From Aldehydirespirator sp965117015 (GTDB taxonomy: Bacteria; Actinomycetota; Acidimicrobiia; Acidimicrobiales; Aldehydirespiratoraceae): a DNA stretch of 64,000 bases. Below the pieces are notes generated by a model. The model ran no database searches. It was not told the DNA's origin and was given only the letters and a program-made list of their open reading frames with translations. Positions 38,301 through 46,534 of the stretch are shown piece after piece (position 1 is the stretch's first letter; each line of letters begins with the position of its first letter). A program made the position numbers and the translations under genes. Location of the stretch: assembly GCA_965117015.1 (NCBI GenBank), contig OZ220747.1:930001-994000 (forward strand), written 5' to 3'.

Positions 38301-38752
38301 GTCAGCCTCGGCTGAAGCGCCCTGACCCGGACGAATAGCCGTTGGAGGAAGGCGCTGACGAGTCCGTCGAAGCTCGGGTCCGTCGTCCAATGACTCTGAG
38401 GTGCAGCGAGACGAGCAAGACACGCAGCGTTGGCTTGGTAGCCGGCCCACTCGTAGGCGAGCGCCGCATTGATCAACGCCGTCGAAGGATGCACGCGTTC
38501 ACCGAGCGCAGCTAGGTTCTCCCACGCACGAGCAACCGCGAGCATCCTGCTCGCATGCGTCTCGTTGCGGTCGCTGACCTCTAGTTCTGCTGTGGCCGCC
38601 GTGAGGTTCCGGACGATGCGCTCCGTGCGATAGCGCCACTGAACCGTGTCAACCGCGTGTTGACCGAGGACGTTCAACGCCGCACGCGCACCAATCTGAG
38701 AGAGTTCGTTCCGGAACCGGGGAAGGTCGATCAGATTGGCCGGCTCAGTCAC
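35359..38752 (-). pseudogene. SF2 DEAD-like helicase (HamB-like), one frameshift
   Basis: Two frames form one ~1130-residue protein. The first (38752-37070) has a ~280-residue helical N-domain, 'MPTSAGKTRVAELAI' (Walker A), 'VIDEGHIVADR' (DEGH box) and 'MMSAVVPD'. The second (37128-35359) has 'GIAFHHGRLPSAVR', 'VLVATSTLAQGVNLP' and 'YWNIAGRAGRAG' (motif VI), then a long helical C-domain. An extra base near 37112 breaks it: 'QTNWA' followed by 'KSTAKALLRR' is restored by deleting one base. Its start overlaps the nuclease stop by 8 nt and its end overlaps the SIR2 gene. The layout resembles Hachiman HamB. A sequencing error is as likely as inactivation. Confidence 0.78.
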
Positions 38753-39515
38753 CTTCGATCACGTCCCACAGCAGCTCGGCGTAGATCTCGTCGATGAGAG
38801 CGACAGCGTTCTCGAAAGGCAAGATGCGAAGCCATAGCTCAGGCAAGTGTTTCTCAAGCTCATCAAGGTTGTCGGCGATCACCTCCGACCACTTCGTCGC
38901 CTCGAATGAGATCGCAACGGTGTGCCAGCTGTCCTTGACATCTCGCTCGCTCAGGAAGGTCAAGAAGTCGCTATAGAGTTCGGGGTCGGACTCTTTCAAC
39001 CGATTCGCCAGGAACTTGATGGTCGTTGCGTACCCCGACGCGCGGTCATCAGCTAGCTGATCGTGTGCATCGACCGCGATGTTGGCCGGCGGATTAGTGC
39101 GGTACTTGACCTCCACGAACTCGAGGTCCTCGATTCCAGAGGACTCGTCTGCCATCACGAGACCGACGACGTCCGCGCCCGGCAGAGTCTGGTTCGGATC
39201 GATCTGGTACCGAAGCTTGCGAACCGGCACCAAGCGACCATCGAAGTCCTCGCATGCCTCTGCCGCGATGGCCTCAGCGAAATCTCCTCGTCGAACTGCG
39301 ATCCTGCCCTGGCGCAGATCTGCAACCGCGGTTGTCCATCCGACCGCGTCCAACAACTCGGCGGTGACAGTCGGATCAGATTTTGCACGCGCCAACACGT
39401 CGACGAGCACTCCAACGAGTGTCTCGCGGTCACAGGACGGCGTGAGCTTCGAAAGCGTGAAGCCGTACGTGCTCTCATCGATCTCCTGGTTGAAGTGGTC
39501 ACCGAAACGGGTCAT
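38745..39515 (-). CDS. PD-(D/E)XK-like nuclease (HamA/DUF1837-like), first gene of defence operon
   Basis: The ATG at 39515 (MTRFGDHFNQEI) is preferred over the open frame upstream, which runs into a methyltransferase remnant. The 256-residue protein has 'RRGDFAEAIAAEA', 'LPGADVVGLV' and 'DLEFVEVKYR', giving an E...D...ExK array typical of restriction-like nucleases. 'RG-x3-E', then K, G-x-D and E-x-K in this spacing resemble HamA of Hachiman, which cuts DNA under control of its helicase. That identification is inference. It overlaps the helicase by 8 nt, implying coupled translation. Confidence 0.65.
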   Translation of the reverse strand: MTRFGDHFNQEIDESTYGFTLSKLTPSCDRETLVGVLVDVLARAKSDPTVTAELLDAVGWTTAVADLRQGRIAVRRGDFAEAIAAEACEDFDGRLVPVRKLRYQIDPNQTLPGADVVGLVMADESSGIEDLEFVEVKYRTNPPANIAVDAHDQLADDRASGYATTIKFLANRLKESDPELYSDFLTFLSERDVKDSWHTVAISFEATKWSEVIADNLDELEKHLPELWLRILPFENAVALIDEIYAELLWDVIEGD

Positions 39516-39674
39516 CAGGGCGAGCCGCCTCAGTGAAGTCTGGACCTGAGTCCATCGGTGACGCCTACTCGAACTCCGCCGGTCTGCGCCGAAGTTCGAA
39601 ACGTTCTCTGACACGACCCATTGGGTGGCGTCGTCATAGCCGACATCGTTCCGGCAGTCGGCTTCTCGCGTTGC

Positions 39675-39832
39675 GCGCTCCCCGCTCGAAGCAGTACATC
39701 GCCCGACAGGCCGGATTCGGCGGGGGTTGGCTCGCCCAGAATCCGGCAGAGATCCAGAAAGTGCTCCTGGGACGAGGAGCGTTCCTTCAAGGTGGAGGAC
39801 TCCCACTTGAAGATGAACTTGTGAGGCGTCAC
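39675..39832 (-). pseudogene. 5' remnant of an MmeI-like methyltransferase/restriction gene
   Basis: A GTG start with 'GAAAGGGG' upstream encodes 'VTPHKFIFKWESSTLKERSS' and 'EHFLDLCRILGEPTPAES', the characteristic N-terminus of MmeI-like (type IIL) or BREX-type DNA methyltransferases. Homology continues as 'YCFERGA' in the next frame after a shift near 39695, then ends. More than 90% of the gene is missing. Confidence 0.6.
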
Positions 39833-40339
39833 AGACCGCCCCTTTCCCTCATCCGTCCAGTCGCGGCCAAGATGAAGCGTAGACCGCGACCCATACACGG
39901 AGCCGCTGCCGCCCCCAATGCGCTCACGCTTGCCGCGCAGGATCGGGGCCTCGGACTCCCATCGCCGCCATACCCGCGCAAGTGGCCGCGACCACGGTCC
40001 TGCTGGTGTGCCCACCTGCCCCGTCGCGTCACTGCAGAGTTCACCCTGTCGCAGACCGAATGCGAACATGCCGGCGATAGGCGCTGCCGCCGACTTAGTC
40101 TTGCAGCCGAGGCGGCACCGCACAGCCTCGCAGCAGGCTTCTAGCCGTCCATCAGGTATCGCGCTTGGCGGCGAACCCGTGCCGAGGCGTGGTCCTGCAA
40201 GTGGGTGGCGAGTTCTTGGCTTGTGTCGTTGAGTGGTGGAGATTCGAGGGATAGGCCGCCGAGCAGTGCGCTTGGCAGGTACAAGCCAGTGGAGCGAGTG
40301 GAGCTGACCCGGTTTCGTTGACGCCGTTGGACTCACGGC
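39833..40339. other. 507 bp without a supported gene
   Basis: Arg/Pro-rich open frames on both strands look like noncoding GC-rich DNA. No repeat or RNA gene was found. The interval contains the promoter of the small gene at 40340. Confidence 0.35.
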
Positions 40340-40510
40340 GTGAGAACCTTCAAGGTGCAGTTCGTAGGTGGCGACTCCTTGCTCGTGGAAGCAGACCACT
40401 ACATCTCCCAGCAAGTCACCAGAGAGTACGAATTCATGGTTGGCGACAGAGTGAAGACGACCATCCCGCAGAAGGTGGTGGCCTACATCGAGGACGCCAC
40501 CGACGACTGA
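40340..40510 (+). CDS. Small hypothetical protein (56 aa)
   Basis: The frame GTG AGA ACC TTC ... TGA encodes VRTFKVQFVGGDSLLVEADH, then 'YEFMVGDRVKTTIPQKVVAYIEDATDD'. It alternates hydrophobic and polar residues like a small beta-barrel and has a normal amino-acid mix, unlike antisense frames here. No ribosome-binding site is obvious. The function is unknown. Confidence 0.45.
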   Translation: MRTFKVQFVGGDSLLVEADHYISQQVTREYEFMVGDRVKTTIPQKVVAYIEDATDD

Positions 40511-40650
40511 CTCTTCAGGGTCGTCGCTTGCGAACCGCCACTCGTCACGCTATTTCGGCGGTGTGTCCAGCACCGCTCGAGCCACGTTCGCAGGCGTGTC
40601 CGGTATCGGCTCCGGCCACTGGCGTCTCGGTCGCCGTTTGCGCCTAGCGG

Positions 40651-41025
40651 TCACGACGGCATTCCTTCCTTCGACCCAACGACGAAATCGCCGCCAGAGT
40701 GGGTGAGAGCTCTCAACAGAGTCCCAGTGGTGGAATCAAATCCGCGTCGCCAACTTGGATCCTCTTTGAGAACCCGCGTTGCTTGCAGCGCGTCGGTGAT
40801 CTGAGCGGGCTGCCCCAAGTGGAACAGCAGGGAGGCCACGGCCGCTGTAAGGGCTGAGATCTGACCCTGCAGGAACGTCATCTCGGTGATGTCGACCAAC
40901 CCGAACTGGCCTTGTTCGGTGGTGCCTGAGCGGAGGATTTCGTCGTAGGCGACCCGAGCGTCTTGTTCGGTTTCGGTTTCGACATAGAGCAGGTAGCGGC
41001 GAGTCACAAGGCCCGACCGTAGCAC
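40651..41025 (-). CDS. Hypothetical protein (124 aa)
   Basis: The N-terminal part ('RRYLLYVETETEQDARVAYDEIL') reads as a beta-alpha unit. The middle ('ITEMTFLQGQISALTAAVAS') is helical and hydrophobic but too short for a clear TM helix. The stop precedes the small ORF's end by ~140 bp on the opposite strand. No family recognised. Confidence 0.5.
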   Translation of the reverse strand: MLRSGLVTRRYLLYVETETEQDARVAYDEILRSGTTEQGQFGLVDITEMTFLQGQISALTAAVASLLFHLGQPAQITDALQATRVLKEDPSWRRGFDSTTGTLLRALTHSGGDFVVGSKEGMPS

Positions 41026-41245
41026 GGCCGACTAGTCGTCGAACTGAGCCTCCCCGGGCATTGCGCAGGGTCTGATGTGCGCGGCTCGCTCGTCTGCTCT
41101 GGGCTAATCCCCACTCACATCGGGCGCCCCTTAGCCACAACCCGCTCCACGCCATGGAGTCCTTGATCTGAGCCCTTCTCCCGATGCGCCCCTCGATCGC
41201 GTGGCTGGCCGTTGTCCGGCCGGACACGAAGGAGACCGCTGCGTC

Positions 41246-41737
41246 GTGGATGAAGTGTGGATCGTGCTGATCGGCGTCGTTGTAGGTGCGCTGCTGTCGG
41301 CCTTCATTCAGTGGGTCACTGCTCACCTCGCCAAGCGGCGAAGACTTCAGCACTTGATATTGGTCGTGTGTTCCATCCTGGATGACTTCTGCTCCGACTG
41401 TCGAGAGGCCATGGAGGAACGAGGCGACGAGTTCACCGACAAGGGAGGATTCAAGGTCCCGTCACCTACGGCTCCTGCCTTCCCCGCCGACGTTGACTGG
41501 ACGACCATCGATCAAGACCTTGTGCGGCGGATTCTGGCTATCCGACCTGCTGTGAGGTCGGCCGAGATGCGCCTGAGCGAGGATTGGGACGACTGGTCCC
41601 ATCCACCCGACTACCCCGACGCATTTGCGTTCCGCCGAGAACGGTGCAGCGAGTGGCTACAGGAGGCGTCGGAACTGTCCGCTGCGCTCCGCAAGAAGGC
41701 CAACCCACCAATCTGGGAAGCAGTCTCCGACGGCTGA
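41246..41737 (+). CDS. Membrane-anchored hypothetical protein
   Basis: A GTG start behind AAGGAG (~11 bases) gives a 163-residue protein. It has one N-terminal TM helix ('VWIVLIGVVVGALLSAFIQWV'), a basic stop-transfer 'HLAKRRRLQH' and a cytoplasmic helical domain rich in acidic and aromatic residues ('MRLSEDWDDWSHPPDYPDAF'). Single-TM orphan proteins of this shape often sit in defence islands, but nothing specific can be assigned. Confidence 0.55.
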   Translation: MDEVWIVLIGVVVGALLSAFIQWVTAHLAKRRRLQHLILVVCSILDDFCSDCREAMEERGDEFTDKGGFKVPSPTAPAFPADVDWTTIDQDLVRRILAIRPAVRSAEMRLSEDWDDWSHPPDYPDAFAFRRERCSEWLQEASELSAALRKKANPPIWEAVSDG

Positions 41738-42020
41738 ACTTCCCCACATGGCCGATCCATTAACGGAAGGCTCCGGCCCGCGGCTGGCAAGGCGCGCCGA
41801 GCCTGTACCGGAGACACGCGCCGCTCGCGCCCGATCTCCCGCACTAGTTCACATGCCAGACCATGGGAACCACACCAAGCGCACCGAGGCCTGCGTTGAA
41901 CCAAGCGAGGCGCACAAGTGAGGTGCAGACGAGTTTGGATCCTGGCCGCGGACGGCACTAGCGGCGGCGACAGCCCCTGCCGGGCGCGGGGTGAGGGGGA
42001 CCCGATAGTGAGTCCAGGCG

Positions 42021-42098
42021 CTATGGGTGTTGGTGTTGCTTCCAGTGGGAAGCGTAGGCGGCGGGGGTGAGCCCGCCGAGGGATCGGTGGGGCCGGTG
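42021..42098 (-). pseudogene. Last ~25 codons of an IS3-type transposase
   Basis: The frame 'PHRSLGGLTPAAYASHWKQH' followed by 'QHP*' is the standard C-terminus of an IS3-family integrase. It is followed on the same strand by 'tggactcactatcgggtccc', an IS-end-like sequence. Nothing of the catalytic core remains. The rest of 41738-42282 shows no gene. Confidence 0.6.
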
Positions 42099-42282
42099 AC
42101 ATCGCCACCCATCTGGAATCGACTCGCACAGTTCCTATGGCACGGCGCCTCTGGGGGAGTCCGTCCACGGCGGACAAGTGGCTAATGCTCAACGAGTCCC
42201 GCTGCAAGGATCCGAGAGGAAGTCAAACAGCGGAACTTCTTTCAGCCTGACCCTTCGCACGTGAACCTGCAAAGGACTGCAC

Positions 42283-42318
42283 TATAATGACATTGTGATA
42301 ACTACAATGGCCGTAGTT
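42283..42318 (+). promoter_or_regulatory. Consensus -10 box and palindromic operator before the CxCxxC gene
   Basis: TATAAT at 42283-42288 is a perfect -10 hexamer. It is followed by the interlocking inverted repeats ATTGT-N7-ACAAT and AACTAC-N7-GTAGTT (42300-42318), then AGGAG 6 bases before the ATG at 42330. The palindromes overlap the expected transcription start, so repression by a dimeric regulator is likely. The regulator is not identified. Confidence 0.65.
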
Positions 42319-42329
42319 CAGGAGCAGAC

Positions 42330-43445
42330 ATGAGGCATGGCGGCGGGAGAGCACAGCCCGACCTCAAATTCGCAGCCATCCAAGGAAAGGTCTTGGTCCA
42401 CGTCGGCACGAATGCTCGTGGCGCGCAGCTCCTTAGGCACGCTGATGGCGCTGTGCTGCACGGAAGGCCAGGGCTCAAGGCGGCAAGCGAACTCAGCGGA
42501 GACAATCTCGTCGCTGTCGATCCCGAACATTACACCGATGATCGCACCCGAAAGCCGCAGCAACAGCTCCCGTTGGAGCAACCCCAAGAGCATGTGCTAG
42601 CCCAGACTCGCGCGAGAGCTAGCCTTCTGCTCGCCCCGTCTAACTTTCCGGTTGATCGCAGCGAGAAGAGCATCCACAAGCAGCTTGAAGCAGGAGAAGC
42701 GTTCATCGAAGCTGCCCACAAGAGCCACCCGCAACTGCCCGTAGTTGTACCTGTGGTCATCCGATCTGACGAGTTGCGCGACGGACGATGGATCGAGCCC
42801 ATTGAGTCCTCAGACTTGCCGATCGCGACGGTGTTCGCCGGGTACACCAACCCCTTGGCGAAACCGGACCATGTTGAGGGCGCCATCAGGGTCATACAGG
42901 CTGCACACTTCGCGTGCGTGTTGCGTTGCGACATGTCAGCGGTAGGGCTGATGGCGAAGGGAGCGGCCACAGCTGCGCTCGGCAGCAGTTCTGGTGTTCG
43001 TCAGCTTTGGCTGAGGTCGGGCCGCCGCGGCAGACAAGCCGCGTCCTCTGACAGCATCTTTGTGCCGAAGGCTGCTGGTTGGATGCCGTCAGCGTTCCTC
43101 CAAGAGGCGCGCCTCCATGACGAGCTAAAGGGCGTGTTCCACTGCAGTTGCGCCGTCTGTGGCGAGGACGGTGATGTCAGAGTGTTGGTATCGCCCGGCG
43201 CGGAGCGCCACCTGCGCGAGGAGCACTCCATAGCGTCGGCCGTTGATCTTGCACACACCGTGCTCGGAGCTAGCGACCCGGTTTCGGCCTGGACCGACGC
43301 GTGTGACCGGGCGGTCGCCACCTATGACCATCTCCGAGACTTCGGTATCGCCGATGTGTCGAGGCCGGAAGTCCTAGATTCCTGGCTCACAGTCCTACGA
43401 CGCGAACCTGCTGTAACCACATCTCAAACGCTGCTTCGGCGATAA
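42330..43445 (+). CDS. Hypothetical protein with CxCxxC...H zinc-like site
   Basis: The 371-residue protein has a strong start (AGGAG, consensus promoter). The central part alternates strand/helix segments ('LPVVVPVVIRSDELR', 'LPIATVFAGYTNPLAKP', 'ACVLRCDMSAVGLM') in a barrel-like rhythm. Near the C-terminus 'FHCSCAVCGEDGD' followed by 'HLREEH' resembles the zinc site of tRNA-guanine transglycosylase-like proteins (CxCxxC...H). DNA-modifying DpdA-type members of that fold occur in defence islands. This is only a shape-based suggestion. Its 3' end overlaps the converging next gene by 59 nt. Confidence 0.6.
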   Translation: MRHGGGRAQPDLKFAAIQGKVLVHVGTNARGAQLLRHADGAVLHGRPGLKAASELSGDNLVAVDPEHYTDDRTRKPQQQLPLEQPQEHVLAQTRARASLLLAPSNFPVDRSEKSIHKQLEAGEAFIEAAHKSHPQLPVVVPVVIRSDELRDGRWIEPIESSDLPIATVFAGYTNPLAKPDHVEGAIRVIQAAHFACVLRCDMSAVGLMAKGAATAALGSSSGVRQLWLRSGRRGRQAASSDSIFVPKAAGWMPSAFLQEARLHDELKGVFHCSCAVCGEDGDVRVLVSPGAERHLREEHSIASAVDLAHTVLGASDPVSAWTDACDRAVATYDHLRDFGIADVSRPEVLDSWLTVLRREPAVTTSQTLLRR

Positions 43446-44127
43446 TCCACCGCTGCCAGCTCGGGCGAACGCCCCGCACGCCTGGCCAGCGGAGGACATC
43501 GCAGTCGGATCCCGTGCCGACCGCTACACCAACATCGGGGTCGACCTCTCGCAGAATGCGTTCAGCCAGTGGTCGCGATGCGATAGCGACCCGCGGACCG
43601 TGCGTACGGAGCAGCGTAACCCCACGCACGTCTGACCAGTCATGAGCGATCTTGGCAAAGCCGACAATGTCCACTGGGGGTATCGCTCGCCTTCTAGCGG
43701 CGTCGCCGACGATGTCCACCGCGTGGTTCTCTAGGAGTCCATCCATCTCCAGCAACATGGCTCCATCAAGTGCTCGTAGCTCGACCGACGCACCTTCTGG
43801 GATAGTCATGAGCGCGCGCACCATGCCTTCATCGAGCATCGCGCCGACTCCGAGTCCCGTTCGTCGGTCGATCTCTGCAGCTCTCGGTCTGATCCAGATG
43901 TCGAGGGTCTGCCCGAAGACATGAACATCAGGCACCCGCTCACCCCCGAAGAGCCGTCGGCTCACTGGACATCCCTCATGGCGACCTGGACTCGCTTGAA
44001 CTGACCTCAGCAGGTCGGGCATGCAGCCTGCCTGAGCTTCTGTCCGTGCAGCTACGACCCGTGCGCTGACTCGCCAACCCATGTGGGTGGCACTCCAGAT
44101 CTCCGAAGCTGCCCATTCTTGATCCAT
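43387..44127 (-). CDS. Hypothetical protein, convergent with the CxCxxC gene
   Basis: A 246-residue frame with ordinary composition ('MVRALMTIPEGASVELRALDG', 'VDIVGFAKIAHDWSDVRGV', 'IASRPLAERILREVDPDVGV'). An ATG at 44082 (MGWRVSARVV) is an alternative start. No domain recognised. Its end overlaps the preceding plus-strand gene by 59 nt, so antisense effects between the two mRNAs are possible. Confidence 0.55.
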   Translation of the reverse strand: MDQEWAASEIWSATHMGWRVSARVVAARTEAQAGCMPDLLRSVQASPGRHEGCPVSRRLFGGERVPDVHVFGQTLDIWIRPRAAEIDRRTGLGVGAMLDEGMVRALMTIPEGASVELRALDGAMLLEMDGLLENHAVDIVGDAARRRAIPPVDIVGFAKIAHDWSDVRGVTLLRTHGPRVAIASRPLAERILREVDPDVGVAVGTGSDCDVLRWPGVRGVRPSWQRWIIAEAAFEMWLQQVRVVGL

Positions 44128-44246
44128 GGGGTCGCATCAGAAGCCCACAGGCCTTCCTTCGCTCGCTGGAGGGAGCCTGGCCAAGAGGCGTTCTCTTGGC
44201 CGATCCGGATTTCCAATAGATCTACTAGATTTAATACCATCATGGC

Positions 44247-44471
44247 GTGCATGATCCGCACGGGCCACACAAGATCACTGTCAACGGGCAAGTCACCCTC
44301 CCGGCCGAACTCCTGAAGCAGGCCCGCTTGGGCACTGGAGGCTCCGTCTATGTCGCCATGGCCGAAGAAGTCGAGGGCGCGCTCATCGTCGTTCCAGCAG
44401 AAACGGTTCGCAGAATGCTCAATACTGGACAGAGCGTCAACGCGCCGCCCACAGCCACAGCCACAGATTGA
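44247..44471 (+). CDS. AbrB/MazE/SpoVT-type DNA-binding protein
   Basis: The 74-residue protein carries 'HKITVNGQVTLPAELLKQAR' and 'LGTGGSVYVAM', the swapped-hairpin AbrB fold with the usual 'K.T.kGQVTLP' core. Such small proteins are antitoxins or autoregulators. The GTG start follows a TAATAC -10-like box (44232-44237) by ~9 bases, so the mRNA may be leaderless. No toxin gene directly follows. The divergent gene at 44127 is the only adjacent candidate partner. Confidence 0.75.
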   Translation: MHDPHGPHKITVNGQVTLPAELLKQARLGTGGSVYVAMAEEVEGALIVVPAETVRRMLNTGQSVNAPPTATATD

Positions 44472-45195
44472 GCTCAACGCTTTCGAGACCCATCTCCCGG
44501 CGGCGATGCCTTCTCGGTTCCGCAGAGAACACGAAGGCTCGGGGCTCGGTAGTCGGGCTATCCCCCAGTGGGCGGGACACGAATCCGGCGCCAGCACAAG
44601 CAGCGACGACGATTCGCTCCGCTACCGTCGCCGGGCGGCGCATTCGGCGCCTGCAGCCGACTGGGAGACAAGGAGCAGTCCCCGCGGTGTGGTGGGATCG
44701 TGAGGACATGAAGCGCCGGATGCAGGAGGGCATGAGCCCGCCGCTTGCCACCGTCGGTCTAACGGCCTCCTGCGGCAGCCCCTGCGCTGCTCGTCGCCGG
44801 AATGTTTCTCGCAACTCCCCGCGCTGTTCGCGGCGATGGACCGCCGAGCCGCCGCCGTGGAGCGGGTCTGGGCGCAAGCCCCGGACTCCGCGACCATCAC
44901 CAGCGTGCGAGCCACTTGCACCGGCTGCACCTTGCAACCGAGGTGGCAACCGATCGCGCGGCGATGTAGTGTACGGTGGGAAAAGGCCCGGAGCGAAGCC
45001 CCACGCCCTGCTACTCACAGGAGGGTGGATGTGGAGCCCGCTCCGGGTCTCTCGCGTCGGCAAGCCGACGGGAACGATCCTAACCCGCCGCCCCCGCCCG
45101 CCACAACGGTTCGGTAAACGACTAGCTCAGGGCTTCATTGGCAACGGACGACTGCCCCCGCGAGTGGCTAGCGATCCATATAGTCGCCTATCTGA
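44472..45195. other. 724 bp without a supported gene
   Basis: GC-rich frames on both strands lack coding character. The one notable item is the long stem at 44987-45047 described separately. A start-like 'ggagggtggatg' near 45023 lies inside that stem but leads to an unconvincing frame. Confidence 0.35.
44987..45047 (+). ncRNA. Candidate structured RNA element (long stem)
   Basis: CCCGGAGCG (44987-44995) pairs perfectly with CGCTCCGGG (45039-45047). Inside it CCACGCCCT can pair with AGGGTGG. The element would form a two-part stem with a short loop, in a 0.7-kb interval with no gene. No known RNA family was recognised and there is no U-tract, so a terminator is unlikely. Confidence 0.25.
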
Positions 45196-45477
45196 TCAGT
45201 CCTCGTCGGTTAGCCAGAGGTCGGGGAAGTCGGGGTGCTCGTCGTAGAGGTCGGGGTAGCCGACGGCGCGGGCGGTCTGGTGCGCGGCGATGATGTCGCC
45301 AAGAGTCACCTGGTCGGCTGGAGATACCAGCGAGACAACGGCGACGGCTCGGAGCTGATCAAGCGCTTCGTGCTGGTCGGTGTCGGCGAGCCAGTCGGCG
45401 ACGACGGCGAGCGACTCGGACACTTGGGCGGGGTGCCAGGGGCGCGGGCTCGTGCGCCAAGGGTGCTGGTCATTCAT
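45196..45477 (-). CDS. Hypothetical acidic protein (93 aa)
   Basis: Starting at MNDQHPWRTSPRPW, the protein is helical ('VSESLAVVADWLADTDQHEA', 'DQVTLGDIIAAHQTARAVG') with an acidic C-terminus ('DLYDEHPDFPDLWLTDED'). No ribosome-binding site is clear. It is divergent from the HNH fragment. No family recognised. Confidence 0.5.
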   Translation of the reverse strand: MNDQHPWRTSPRPWHPAQVSESLAVVADWLADTDQHEALDQLRAVAVVSLVSPADQVTLGDIIAAHQTARAVGYPDLYDEHPDFPDLWLTDED

Positions 45478-45491
45478 AGGGGGAGTTTCCC

Positions 45492-45661
45492 ATGAGCCGA
45501 GGGCGTCGCAACTTGGACGGTCGCCGGTGGGTATTGGCACGGCGCGTTGTGTCCAGCCGCGACAACTACCGATGCGTTCTGTGTGGCCGGGCCGGGCCGG
45601 CCAGCCGGAGTGTGACCACATCACCCCGTTGCGCGTCGGTCCCCACACACAGGTCGGCGGT
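45492..45661 (+). pseudogene. Truncated, frameshifted HNH endonuclease
   Basis: 'RRWVLARRVVSSRDNYRCVLCGRAG' (the first Cys pair, C-x2-C) is followed, after a shift near 45595, by 'PECDHITPLRVG', the conserved HNH core with its DH. The second Cys pair and the final helix are lost where the next gene's end abuts. It would have been a small phage- or intron-type HNH nuclease. Confidence 0.6.
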
Positions 45662-46534
45662 TCAGTGCTTCAGATCGTCCAGATCGTCGCTCTTCGCCCA
45701 ATCGAAGCCCTGTTGTGTGATCACGCCGACTGCTTCAGCAATGTCGGCGTCTAGTGCCGTGTCAAACTGGTCGTACAGCACGTCGGTCGGGTCGTGGGGG
45801 CCAGTTCCCATCCAGAGATAGTTCCCCTCTTCTTTGTCATAGAACAGTGCCGCGTCCTCGGGCGTGACGTAGTGGGCGAAGAACCACTCGATCATGTCTT
45901 CGACATTCGCCACTTTGTCGTCGGCAGCCGCGAGGGCGAACCTAGCTAGCCAGTCGAACCGCTCAGGGTCGGGCCGGTACGAGCGCAATCCGTGCGCGAT
46001 GTCGTTGCGCATCAGCGCCAAGTCGTCAAGCCGGGCCGCTTGTCTGTCGCTGAGTACGCCGTCGATCGTGAGCGAGTGGATGAGCATGCGCGGCGGCACC
46101 GCACGAACAGGTCCGATGCCACGTTGCTGGATCAGCAGGAGCAGGGCGCCCTCGATGGCAGACCAGATCAGCAGTACGGCCGCGTCGGCAGACGCGCTGG
46201 CCACTTGGCGGGCCTCTTCGACTCTGCGAATGACGTCATCTCGGGCGGGATCAAGTGGCAGCGCCTCGGGTTGGTAGGTGACGATGTCGACCCGCCATCC
46301 GGCTTGGGCGGCGACCACTTGTGCTAGGCGCTCAAGCCGATCGCGATCTCGGTCACTCAAGTCAGCTGAGCGGACCTCGATGACCACGGTCTCATCGTCC
46401 CGTCGAGCTACCGCGTCGGCTGTGAAACCGCCGGGAATCAGGAGCTGTTCTTCAAGACTGACGCTGTAGCCGTCGGCCTCGTAGCGGGCCTTGGCTTGGT
46501 CCATAGCACGAAGAGCGGCCGATGTCAGGCTCAT
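45662..46534 (-). CDS. PD-(D/E)XK-like nuclease fused to a HEPN-like domain
   Basis: In the 290-residue protein, residues ~30-60 ('GGFTADAVARRDDETVVIEVR') fit a restriction-like D...E-x-[KR] strand pair, with Arg in the place of Lys. Residues ~120-215 are helical with 'LALMRNDIAHGLRSY', an R-N-x3-H HEPN ribonuclease motif. Its ATG overlaps the RusA stop (ATGA), so it is the last gene of a three-gene operon. I infer a nucleic-acid-cutting defence protein. Confidence 0.6.
   Translation of the reverse strand: MSLTSAALRAMDQAKARYEADGYSVSLEEQLLIPGGFTADAVARRDDETVVIEVRSADLSDRDRDRLERLAQVVAAQAGWRVDIVTYQPEALPLDPARDDVIRRVEEARQVASASADAAVLLIWSAIEGALLLLIQQRGIGPVRAVPPRMLIHSLTIDGVLSDRQAARLDDLALMRNDIAHGLRSYRPDPERFDWLARFALAAADDKVANVEDMIEWFFAHYVTPEDAALFYDKEEGNYLWMGTGPHDPTDVLYDQFDTALDADIAEAVGVITQQGFDWAKSDDLDDLKH

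Noticed and set aside
44437..45063. 208-codon minus-strand frame
   Set aside because: Composition typical of GC-rich noncoding DNA; overlaps the AbrB-like gene end and the stem element.
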